This document shows, piece by piece, positions 7,833-15,979 of a stretch of 17,245 nt of DNA (its first letter is position 1; each line of letters begins with the position of its first letter). A program made the position numbers and the translations under genes. This DNA comes from Trachipleistophora hominis. Taxonomy: Eukaryota; Microsporidia; Pleistophoridae. The stretch lies in contig JH993854.1 of NCBI GenBank assembly GCA_000316135.1, forward strand, positions 112,246 through 129,490, in the 5' to 3' direction. The notes under the pieces are model-generated. The model made no database searches. It was given only the letters and a program-made list of their open reading frames with translations, and had not been told where the DNA came from.

Positions 7833-8209
7833 GATGTGTAAAACATTTGTTGCTGTGTTTTTAGATTTGTTTAATCAGAATAAGTAATGATTGCTCTACG
7901 CTTCAAGATTTGTGTGTTAACTAGGCAATTATCTGTGTGGGGAAATGTGAAGTGTTAATTAAACGATTTTTCAATTTAAAAAAAGGTAATTATGGAGAAA
8001 AGAAAACGTTAGAGTACGTAATCTAAAAATACAAATTAAAATAATCATGTGTTATACGATCTATTCTCACATATAACAATTTGCCGCGTTCGTCTTAAAA
8101 TATTTTATAGTAAACTAATTTTATCCGTTTCGTTCCGCCAACCTTTTCAAATGAACCTCTTCCTTTAAAAAGCAAAATTTGCCCGCAAAACGGTTCGAAG
8201 ATCACGGCA

Positions 8210-8213
8210 CCCC
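8210..8213 (+). promoter_or_regulatory. CCCC start-site motif of FCF1
   Basis: Four C bases abut the ATG at 8214. The transporter and eIF3g genes here also carry C runs within 3 nt of their ATGs, and CCC-type signals next to start codons are a known microsporidian promoter feature. An AAAATTT lies about 35-40 nt upstream. Confidence 0.6.
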
Positions 8214-8744
8214 ATGAAAATCAAAAGAAAATTTTGCAGAGTGCCAAAAGTTCTGAACATAAGTGAAAAGAGCAAACACACAGACAAGGAGACAAACGTG
8301 ATAGAGAACGAGGAGCCTAAATTTGATGAATACTTCAAAATCAACCACAATTTAGCACCACCATACAACATAATAATGGACACCAATTTTATTCTGCACA
8401 GCGTAAGAAAAAAAATGGACATTGAGACAGAACTGATGAGGGTCCTGTTCAGCAACGTGATCATTTACGTGCCAGAATGTGTTTTTGCAGAAATAGAGAA
8501 AATGGGATTGAAGCACAGGGTGGCACTGATGGCAGCACGCAAGCTGAAGCACCAGGTGCTCATCTGCGATCATAAGGGCACGTACGCGGATGACTGCATT
8601 ATAAACAGGATTACGCCCAGCAGGTGTTACATTGTTGCAACATGTGATGCCGACCTGAAGAGGAGGATCAGACGGATACCCGGCGTACCGATATTATACA
8701 TAAATGCGCGTAAGTATGCGATAGAAAGCCTGCCTAATGTTTAA
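8214..8744 (+). CDS. FCF1: rRNA-processing PIN-domain nuclease Fcf1/Utp24
   Basis: The 176-aa product matches Fcf1/Utp24, the small-subunit processome endonuclease that cuts pre-rRNA at early sites (A1/A2 in yeast) in the nucleolus. The PIN domain runs from about residue 50 to the end. Conserved acidic residues are visible at D56 (MDTNFI), E93 (AEIEK), D126/D127 in HKGTYADDC and D145 in VATCDADLK, so the metal site looks intact. The block RIRRIPGVPI and the C-terminal YAIESLPNV are also characteristic. The N-terminus IKRKFCRVPKVLN matches the basic start of the family, supporting this ATG, as does the adjoining CCCC. The linker (residues 18-45) is charged and low in complexity. The length is slightly shorter than yeast Fcf1 (189 aa). 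It stands alone, with more than 1 kb of spacer on each side. Confidence 0.95.
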   Translation: MKIKRKFCRVPKVLNISEKSKHTDKETNVIENEEPKFDEYFKINHNLAPPYNIIMDTNFILHSVRKKMDIETELMRVLFSNVIIYVPECVFAEIEKMGLKHRVALMAARKLKHQVLICDHKGTYADDCIINRITPSRCYIVATCDADLKRRIRRIPGVPILYINARKYAIESLPNV

Positions 8745-9010
8745 CACTGCTTAGAGCATCTAACAGCGTGACGATCAAACAAATTTTTTAAAAAGTACGT
8801 TTGATTATTTCTTCCCTACCTTACGCCTACAACCCTCTTCTGATCCACAGAGATTAATAACAAACAAGCAGATCAAATGAAGGATGGGTGCGAGAGCAGT
8901 GCCATGATTTCATTAAAATAATCATCATTTGCAAATCATTACATACAGCTTAAATTAATACCTCGTAAATAATTAAATAATTAACATTTCAATGATGAGG
9001 AATATTTTAT

Positions 9011-9047
9011 TTAGGTGTTGGGTGAATGTTGAATTATTAATTAAATA
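9011..9047 (+). repeat. 37-bp dispersed repeat, copy 2
   Basis: It differs from 4485-4521 at one base of 37, in the same orientation, 4.5 kb away. A short frame from the ATG at 8993 reads MMRNILFRCWVNVELLIKY and runs into a stop after 30-odd codons, so no intact gene is evident. Confidence 0.75.
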
Positions 9048-9079
9048 TGTTTCTTCAAAAAATGAAATATTTTATTGTA

Positions 9080-9119
9080 TTGGTAATGTGTTATGATTTA
9101 CATCATAACACATTATCAA
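9080..9119. repeat. Strong hairpin with 14 perfect base pairs and a 4-nt loop
   Basis: TAATGTGTTATGAT (9084-9097) and ATCATAACACATTA (9102-9115) are perfect reverse complements separated by TTAC. A G-T pair and three more Watson-Crick pairs extend the stem to 18. This is the most stable inverted repeat I found in the window. It lies in the convergent 3' region, 36 bp after dispersed-repeat copy 2. Candidates are an RNA stem-loop or a mobile-element end. Confidence 0.75.
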
Positions 9120-9780
9120 ATAGTACAATGGTAATAACCTACGCTACAGCAGATAATTTTCTTTAATTAAACTATATTCATTCTGAAGAACGGGCAATTT
9201 ATTATCTTTTATCAGGCGAATCATTTACGACGTATTTAATCAATCTTTTCGCACGTTTGATAAGTGAACGATGCCATGCCTGTGAAAATGCGTATCATCT
9301 GTAGAGAATGGTAATTTAATTTTTGTTTTAAACCATTTGAATCTTTAACAAAACTGTATTGTACTGGTATAAAATGCCTAATCCTCTCGTTTACGTTAAG
9401 ACAAGTGCCTGTTTTGTTGGCTCTTAAAAACTTCTATGAAACTCTGGTAACTATCTCGTCAGATCTATGCTACGTTTCCAACACGTATTACGTTGATTGC
9501 TGTTTCGTTAAATGTGTAGGTATACGTAACTTAATCAACATATACGGAATATAAATGGCTGTATCATATCTTCTTGTTATTCATATACGTAAACTCTCAA
9601 AATATGATCGTTTCATGAATGAATGTTCTTCATGCAATGCTGAGAATATTTAAATATTTTCATAAAAAACGATCATTTAAAATTGCAATCGGTGCTTAGC
9701 ACGCTGGTAACATTTATTAATGTGTTAGGGATGAGTGAGCTGATAATGGAATAGACTTTAAAGCAAAAAACATCTAAATA

Positions 9781-9921
9781 GCCTATTTGATATGACGATA
9801 TATTCATGTATTAGCAATATATTATACTTTTTAAAGTACAAAAACTGAAAGCCTGTCTTGATATAACAATATATTCATGTATTAGCAATAAATTATACTT
9901 TTTAAAGTACAAAAACTTAAA
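9781..9921. repeat. Two tandem copies of a ~70-bp unit
   Basis: Copy 1 is 9781-9850 and copy 2 is 9851-9921. Both begin GCCT and contain ATATTCATGTATTAGCAATA and TACTTTTTAAAGTACAAAAACT. They differ by a handful of bases and one single-base indel. The array ends 55 bases past the aldolase stop, so the aldolase 3' end may lie within it. Confidence 0.9.
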
Positions 9922-9975
9922 TTTTACTTCTTTTTACGAACACTCCTCGTCAATCCACAACCAAAAACAGAAAAG

Positions 9976-11223
9976 TTAACCCTTTCTTACCAAATTTCGT
10001 TGCTTCGAGGCCTTGCTGCTTACCTGACAGTCTTGGAGGAAAACCTTTCTAGCATCCTCAACGTTGTTGTCGTTCCCGTTCCACTTTTTCATTGCGTTCG
10101 AGGTGAGCGCCCGCCCATAAGAAAAGGTTAAATTTATCTCTGCATCCAGACCACAAATCATTCTCAGATAATCAATCGCATCCTCGCATGTATGTCCACC
10201 ACTCAAAAATACAATCCCGGGTACCTTAATCGGAATTGTGCTCAGTATTGCCTCACTCGTTAATCTGGTTGTGCTTTCCTTATCAACTGACGCTTTATTC
10301 TTTCCGCTCGTGACAAAACCTATTTTGAACAGCACGCTGTCCAAGTCAACGTCGTGGTAGTTCAATTTGTTCGACAGGAGACTTAAAACGTATTTAAGGA
10401 CCCTGTAGTGTTCCTCGATTGTAAAGTTGCCTTCAAAAAGAACCTCTGGTTCAACAATCGGAACAAGATCGTGTAGCTGGCACAGCTTCGCATACTGTGC
10501 TAGTATATCACAGTTCTTGTCTATAGCCTCGAATGTTGGTGTTCGTTTGGTAATCTTAAACACAGACCGCCATTTCGCAAACTTCGCTTTTTCGTATTTT
10601 TTGCTCGCCAGCGTTTTTTCAAGGTCCTCAAGCCCCCTCGTAACTTGTTCATGATATGTCTCCTCTGCATTGTCGGCAGAGGATCGTTTAATGAACTCGC
10701 CGTACTTTTTTGCTTCCTTGACCTTTTCTTCCTCAGTGAGTGGTCGCTCGTGCTCCTCGATCTTGTTCTTCGCGTATTCGCTATGCTGCTTCATGAAACC
10801 AACTACTTTATCGCCTGCGTTTTTAACTGAGCTTTTCACGTTTTCAGGCACATTCTCCTCCACTTCCTTGGCTTTTTTTGTGGCCTTAATTTTTACATCA
10901 TCGTATTCGATCTTTCCAAGCCCCTGGTCCAATTTTATTCCAGGTATGATACCTCGGCTCGAAAGACTTTCTACAAAAAGAATATTTTTGTCATTCCTCT
11001 GATCGAATGTCTCCATATGCAAAATCACACCACTTATGTATTCTTCAATGCCTTCCGCCTCGATGAGCACGTTCCTAAACCTACGCCTATTTTCGGCCGT
11101 ATTGCTTATGTTAAAATTCTCAAATTTTTTTCCCATGCTGTCGGAGCTCTCATCGATTGCCAAGATGCCCTTTCCATCACGCACTAACTCCAGTGCTATC
11201 TTTCTCAGATCTTCTTTTCCCAT
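9976..11223 (-). CDS. Class I fructose-bisphosphate aldolase with an ~80-residue charged insertion
   Basis: The 415-aa product is a class I (Schiff-base) aldolase that splits fructose 1,6-bisphosphate into dihydroxyacetone phosphate and glyceraldehyde 3-phosphate in glycolysis. Catalytic positions are all present: D24 (ILAIDES), K97 (GIKLDQG), K217 and R219 (FAKWRS), E258 and E260 (PIVEPEV), the Schiff-base lysine K300 (SVLFK), S341 (LSGG) and R371 (SYGRAL). The usual K-P-N-M after the lysine is changed to K-I-G-F. Between GIKLDQG (95-101) and TRGLEDL (195-201) lie 93 residues, where animal enzymes have about 12. The extra segment (about 105-187) is rich in K/E/A/V and predicted helical. The C-terminal tail with the conserved terminal tyrosine is absent; the protein ends QRNLVRKG. 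The ATG fits the family start and lies 22 nt after a TATA-like box. Confidence 0.95.
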   Translation of the reverse strand: MGKEDLRKIALELVRDGKGILAIDESSDSMGKKFENFNISNTAENRRRFRNVLIEAEGIEEYISGVILHMETFDQRNDKNILFVESLSSRGIIPGIKLDQGLGKIEYDDVKIKATKKAKEVEENVPENVKSSVKNAGDKVVGFMKQHSEYAKNKIEEHERPLTEEEKVKEAKKYGEFIKRSSADNAEETYHEQVTRGLEDLEKTLASKKYEKAKFAKWRSVFKITKRTPTFEAIDKNCDILAQYAKLCQLHDLVPIVEPEVLFEGNFTIEEHYRVLKYVLSLLSNKLNYHDVDLDSVLFKIGFVTSGKNKASVDKESTTRLTSEAILSTIPIKVPGIVFLSGGHTCEDAIDYLRMICGLDAEINLTFSYGRALTSNAMKKWNGNDNNVEDARKVFLQDCQVSSKASKQRNLVRKG

Positions 11224-11244
11224 AACCTCGTAGTTTCTTTTCTT

Positions 11245-11255
11245 TTTATATTGTT
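11245..11255 (-). promoter_or_regulatory. TATA-like box AACAATATAAA of the aldolase gene
   Basis: The minus-strand 11-mer is identical to the one before the Sel1-repeat gene. It lies 22 nt before the aldolase ATG. A run of five C bases (minus strand, 11259-11263) lies just upstream of it, unlike the genes in which the C run touches the ATG. Confidence 0.5.
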
Positions 11256-11920
11256 AAAGGGGGTGTTTCTGATCAACAATACCATGATTGATTGGTTGGA
11301 ACAAAAAACAATGAAATCGTTTTCATTCAAATACCTATAAATGAATCAGTGACGACCTATCAAATATTAACATACACATCATTCGTAGAGAAACAAATAA
11401 AAAATAGTTTACCTGCGCCTATTGCTTGAGATGAGTTTCAGCAGAAAAAACAAATATCACCATGAATTTAAACATCTTTATCAAATGCATGCACACTTTA
11501 TCACAAATCAGCATTGTTTGGCGGATTTAAGCTTTTTTGCGTAAATTAAATTCTTGTTCTGAAGGTCTGTAAACGAAAATTACCCAAGAAATGTTAGTAA
11601 ATTCAAAATGAATTTTTAGGTATAAAATATTTTGTAATATCAAACAGAAGAGTAATAAAATTTAAAATTTTAAACCACACAAATGATGCTGAAAGATTAT
11701 TTGCTAATATCTTAACTCTGACCAATACTGTCAAATTGAAAATAGTATGCCAAGGTTTATCTAATAGTTTATTATCGAGTGATCGGTTCCCGTTTTTTTC
11801 ATCATTGGATAACAGGGTGAAAAATTGCCTTTGATTTGAAATTTACTTTTCATTTAACGATTGATTGTTGAGAAAGCAATTGTTTTAAAGGTCTTAGGGT
11901 TGTTTTAGACTATGTGTACA

Positions 11921-12048
11921 TTAAAACATGCTTTGTTAACTTAAATATCACGTTGCAATAAACTTATCTTGTTACCATCCACTGTTAAAACATGCTTTGT
12001 TAACTTAAATATCACTTTGGAATAAATGATTTGTCTTGTCACATTCTC
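11921..12048 (+). repeat. Two adjacent copies of a 64-bp unit
   Basis: The first 31 bases of copy 1 (11921-11984) and copy 2 (11985-12048) are identical, starting TTAAAACATGCTTTGTTAAC. The second halves are diverged but still share TCTTGT and CCA/CA motifs at matching places. An old tandem duplication without an evident reading frame. Confidence 0.85.
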
Positions 12049-13765
12049 AAATCAGCTTTTAACCACATTATAAAAGATAATTTGTTATGTTTTAACGGAA
12101 AATTGTTTGGATTGTTACTCTACTTCAACATTTGTATTTCAAAATATCAGTTTTTAAAGTTCATGAAAAAGATAATACTGCAGGATAATTAGTTTGTGAC
12201 AAAAACTTGAGATAACCAGAACAACACATTTTCATTAACCAATTAGATTTAATTTATGAATATTTAAAAAGATAACTGGCACTGAGACAAACAAAATATT
12301 TCTAGAACAAGGTTGTATTTGAAGGTTAAATCATAAAATATCCATCTGATGTATAGTAAATAGTTTATTTGCGTCCGAAAATTTTATAATTTTATATTAA
12401 CACGGAAACACCATAAAATATATTTAAAATGTTACAAGCGCATCCTTTTGTAGAAATTTGGTACGATTGTTCATCATCAAATCATATAAATCAATTAATT
12501 TATCAGAGACTGACAAATATTTAAATTTATATCCAGAAAATCCTTCACTATGAAAGACTTAATTGACAATGTTTACATATCTCTTTCACTATAGCTGAAA
12601 ATGGTATTTCTTTCTTGACAAATTGCTTGCTTATTCTTGTTATTAATCACACGTGCAAAGACAGCGTTTTAATGAATGTTTTATGTTGTTTTGAAATCAA
12701 AATTCAGTACATAATTAAAACACCTTCTTATTTCATAGGTTCAACCTAAACAATATATTCACGAAATTTTTCTAATAGAACGTGTGTTTGATCATTATTT
12801 TATTAAAATTATTCTTCCAGGCACTTTTTTGATTTACTAGGTCTAATAATAACTAATAACTTATAGTTCATATGATTTACTTAATATAGATAAGACGGAT
12901 ACCTTCAAAGATCATAAGACTTATCAAACATTGATAGATAGCCATTTCAGTTAATAAGAGTTATCTTATATAGCATCTGAAGCAGTTTCAAAGTTTCTTT
13001 CAGCTGGAAAATTAAAATAACATTGATTGTGTAGATCTATAGTTATTTTTTTCATCATTAACATATAATTAGTTACAACTGATTTATTTTCACGACCTTG
13101 ATTTTAATCGTCACTATGAATCGATTAACACTAAATAATGAAAGTTTAAACTAAAAAATAATAATTGAATGCGACATTTTGGCCTTGACATCATTGCACG
13201 ATAATTAATTAAAAATTTACGGTTTGTAACATAAATTTGGTTTCTTCTGAAAATCAGTTGAATTACCATGTGTCAATTGTACTTATATAATTTTTAGTTT
13301 GAACCTGGATGAAATCCACGATTTGGTTGAGATTAATTTATTGGCAAAATTTTTATGAGGAATCAAGAGGAAAAGTCTTTAGTAATACTGCATCAATAAC
13401 ATACAGATTTGTTAAACCTGATTAAATTAAGCACAAAACATGAACCTGTCATCGATAAATATATTTTGTGCAAGTTAAGCCAAAAAATACTTATAACAGA
13501 TTTCTGACGTTCAATAAAATTAACTACTAAAATAATTCAAAGGAGCTTTTAATCATTGCGCCGATTACTTCGTGATCTCTCCTTTTATGTTATTTTACCA
13601 ATCAAATATGTTTTTTCAAACTTATACTAATTACACGATTCAAAAATCATCAATAAATAATAATCACCATTTTCTAAAGAAAATTTTCTTTAATACGAAT
13701 TTCTCAACATTATGATGAGTATTTCCCGCAGATTACGCAACCACCTACCGCATTAATTCGCGTAT

Positions 13766-14851
13766 TCATGATGATAGCACTGTATACATGGTCACAGCTA
13801 CTACAAGAAAACCGAATATAAGCGTAAACACGGCGTTAAAAAACCACAATTTATTTTTTTTGTCACCAATAAGAATATAGTATAAGCCTGATATCATAAA
13901 ACACATTAGCGACGAAACCGTGCCACCTATTATGGATAGAGTTGTGTTAAAACTGATTTCCAGCATGGCTAGTATAGCAGAAACTACGACGACTATGCTG
14001 ACAAATGCTAATCGATATTTAGGGATGGTTATATTTAAGTACATCTGCGCGGCATTCAATTGTAGTGGAATAGAGAATACCACCATAATAAGAAAACAGC
14101 CCTGCATGACCAACGTAATCTTGTCGTCACAAAGACTACTGAAAAACTTTGGGCCGATGTCAAAAAGGTATGCATTTGATATTCCAAACACAAAATATAA
14201 TAAAATACAACTCATAATTGTACACAATATAACGCTATAACATTGGCCAAGGCTCATAAAACATTCATTCTGGAAGGAAAAAATATTCTGATGACATGTA
14301 AAAGTATAAACGTAGTTCCCTAATGTGTTAAAATCTACTTTCTTGTATAAATCGATACTTCCTTTTGGTGACCTGTGGAACAACCGCCATAACGTTGCCA
14401 GTACCATGACGCAAGTGGCCATTATGCCCAAAAATGAAGTAAACCTTAGCTTGCTGAACTGTCTGAATGTAGAAATTGGCATTGTGAAAAGTACAAACGC
14501 TACAAATAGAACATTGGGATGTTTCAGATCAATCTTGTCACATATATTATGAAAAATTTCCCGGATCATGATGATATACGAAAGCGTAACAGATACACAC
14601 TTCATTACAATTACCATATTCACGAATATTTTTATATGTCTGTTGTCAATTAACGTAGACATCGTTTTATTCTTCATGTGATTAAGTTTTAGATATATCA
14701 GAAGACCCTGTGCTGAGAAAAATGCACTGATAAATGTCAGTATTACAGTAGGCACAATACCATTGATCGTAAATAAAAACGGATAGGTTATTAAACCCGA
14801 ACCAAGAACGCTTTTCATGAGATTGAAGTAACCGATGAGAAAAGGAGACAT
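13766..14851 (-). CDS. AAAP-family amino-acid transporter (Avt-like)
   Basis: The 361-aa product is an amino acid/auxin permease, closest in motif to yeast vacuolar Avt transporters. Visible signatures are FNLMKSVLGSGLITYP at 9-24 (first helix), YTFTCHQNIFSFQNE at 182-196 (family FTxHQN motif), IPLQLNAAQMYLN at 261-273 and the IGGTVSS helix near 308. About 10-11 hydrophobic segments span the chain. It would move amino acids across the vacuolar or plasma membrane; substrate and direction cannot be read from sequence. The frame stays open 46 codons further upstream but contains no ATG there. I chose the ATG at 14851 because it sits directly before the first helix and carries CCCCTCA in front, like the eIF3g gene. 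The family's usual long cytosolic N-terminal tail is thus absent. Confidence 0.85.
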   Translation of the reverse strand: MSPFLIGYFNLMKSVLGSGLITYPFLFTINGIVPTVILTFISAFFSAQGLLIYLKLNHMKNKTMSTLIDNRHIKIFVNMVIVMKCVSVTLSYIIMIREIFHNICDKIDLKHPNVLFVAFVLFTMPISTFRQFSKLRFTSFLGIMATCVMVLATLWRLFHRSPKGSIDLYKKVDFNTLGNYVYTFTCHQNIFSFQNECFMSLGQCYSVILCTIMSCILLYFVFGISNAYLFDIGPKFFSSLCDDKITLVMQGCFLIMVVFSIPLQLNAAQMYLNITIPKYRLAFVSIVVVVSAILAMLEISFNTTLSIIGGTVSSLMCFMISGLYYILIGDKKNKLWFFNAVFTLIFGFLVVAVTMYTVLSS

Positions 14852-14854
14852 TGA

Positions 14855-14858
14855 GGGG
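14855..14858 (-). promoter_or_regulatory. CCCC start-site motif of the transporter gene
   Basis: On the minus strand the sequence reads CCCCTCAATG, with CCCC at -7 to -4. The eIF3g gene has CCCCTCATG. An AAAAAATTATT lies about 15-25 nt further upstream. This supports the ATG at 14851 as the true start. Confidence 0.6.
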
Positions 14859-15972
14859 TCAAGCCAATAATTTTTTGAAGTAATACGGGTACGTTCGCAT
14901 AAAACCAATCGGTATTCGAAAAGATCGACAGCGGAGCTGCGATCACAAAATGCAAAGTTAAGCTTAGCCAAATAGAAAACATTTAATTATTAAGTATGTA
15001 AATGTCAACCGAATTTCTTATTTAGGGATGTAAAAAAATCTTATTTGTTTTACCAATTATTCCTTTTCAATCACACGTCAGACTCGTTCACATTTTAAAT
15101 GAATAAAATATGATAAAATTTTACAAAATTTATTAATGATTAGACTAAACAACGAGTCTAAAAAGTACATTTCATGTTCATATCTCGGATGTGTCATAGA
15201 CTATCTCGTCATGAAAGCGATCATGAGCAAGTTAAGATGGAAGTTTTTGTTATTGTTAGACCTGTTAACACTGTATTTGATTAGATGATGTGTATGAAGG
15301 AAATTATTTAACCAAGGTTTAGTTAAAAAACAGTTGGAGATCTCATATATAGTGTATTGTTAAAGCTTGCTCAGGGGCAGTCGTATACTGGAAAAGTGTT
15401 GAGTTGCTCGCCGTTTATACCAGCCATATTTTTGGTGTATGATTGTCGGGTAATATATGTCTATCATAACAAATTCGAATTTTGGTAACTACAACTTACT
15501 AATTCGTTCGATAATATTGTCGTTAAAATTCATATTTACACATTGAGAGAATGATAAAGTGATTATAGCTAGGCAAGAATGACGAATATAAATTAGTAGA
15601 ACCAAGTTTTATTTTGTTGATTTACTCTAAATACGTAAGACTTATTAATTTAAGAAATGTAGATAGAGAAGTTAATTTGAATTACCATGTTGCTATTCCG
15701 AATTTATATAGAAATGCATGAGCGTATCTAATGTGTTATTTATATTCCTCGAATATTTTGTGCAAAAGTACAGCTGCAAGTTTGGGATATTTCAATTCTT
15801 GCTGTTTTCTGTGATACGAAAATTCACAAAAATCTACTTAAATCAATCCAAACTACAGTTTTTAATTTTTGAATCTTTCTACTAAAAGTATTTTTTTATC
15901 ACTTTACTACCAACATCAGGCGACACATCACTAAAACCCACTTCACCAAAATTTATTTTAGTAAATACATTA

Positions 15973-15977
15973 CCCCC
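15973..15977 (+). promoter_or_regulatory. CCCCC start-site motif of the eIF3g-like gene
   Basis: Five C bases precede TC and then the ATG at 15980. CAAAATTTATTTTAG lies about 25-35 nt upstream. The arrangement nearly repeats that of the transporter gene and resembles FCF1. Confidence 0.6.
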
Positions 15978-15979
15978 TC

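Larger units (their letters stand above)
6464..8213. other. Intergenic region between the Sel1-repeat gene and FCF1
   Basis: It contains the promoter of the Sel1 gene, an interrupted ORF (6616-6909) in DNA of higher GC, a compound minisatellite (7040-7232), inverted repeats at 7641-7659 and 7804-7832, and the FCF1 upstream region with AAAATTT at about 8174. Nothing else could be assigned. Confidence 0.6.
8745..9975. other. Intergenic region between FCF1 and the aldolase gene
   Basis: FCF1 and the aldolase gene converge here, so this is a shared 3' region. No gene is supported. It holds dispersed-repeat copy 2 (9011-9047), a strong hairpin (9080-9119), a 10-bp inverted repeat ATGATCGTTT/AAACGATCAT (9604-9613, 9667-9676) enclosing the palindrome AATATTTAAATATT, and a duplicated 70-bp unit (9781-9921). 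Confidence 0.6.
11224..13765. other. 2.5-kb AT-rich intergenic region
   Basis: It separates the divergently placed aldolase promoter from the transporter 3' end. No open frame with an ATG and plausible composition was found. Apart from the aldolase promoter and a 64-bp direct duplication at 11921-12048, I see nothing distinctive. Confidence 0.6.
14852..15979. other. Intergenic region between transporter and eIF3g-like genes
   Basis: A divergent promoter region for both flanking genes. Two overlapping minus-strand frames are open in the first 130 bases (see the transporter and rejected items). The rest is AT-rich. A 31-codon frame from ATG 15189 has no recognisable product. Immediately before eIF3g are CAAAATTTATTTTAG and the C run. 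Confidence 0.55.

Noticed and set aside
8186..8213. GGTTCGAAGATC near FCF1 as a tRNA B-box
   Set aside because: It does not complete the B-box consensus and no A-box or acceptor stem is found at the right distance.
14815..14982. 55-codon minus-strand ORF starting MFSIWLSLTLHFVIAA, overlapping the transporter start in another frame
   Set aside because: The start looks like a signal peptide, but the rest has no recognisable domain, and transcripts from the CCCC motif at 14855 would not include its ATG. Probably chance.
15189..15284. 31-codon plus-strand frame MCHRLSRHESDHEQ...
   Set aside because: Too short to judge, no start motif, no family recognised.
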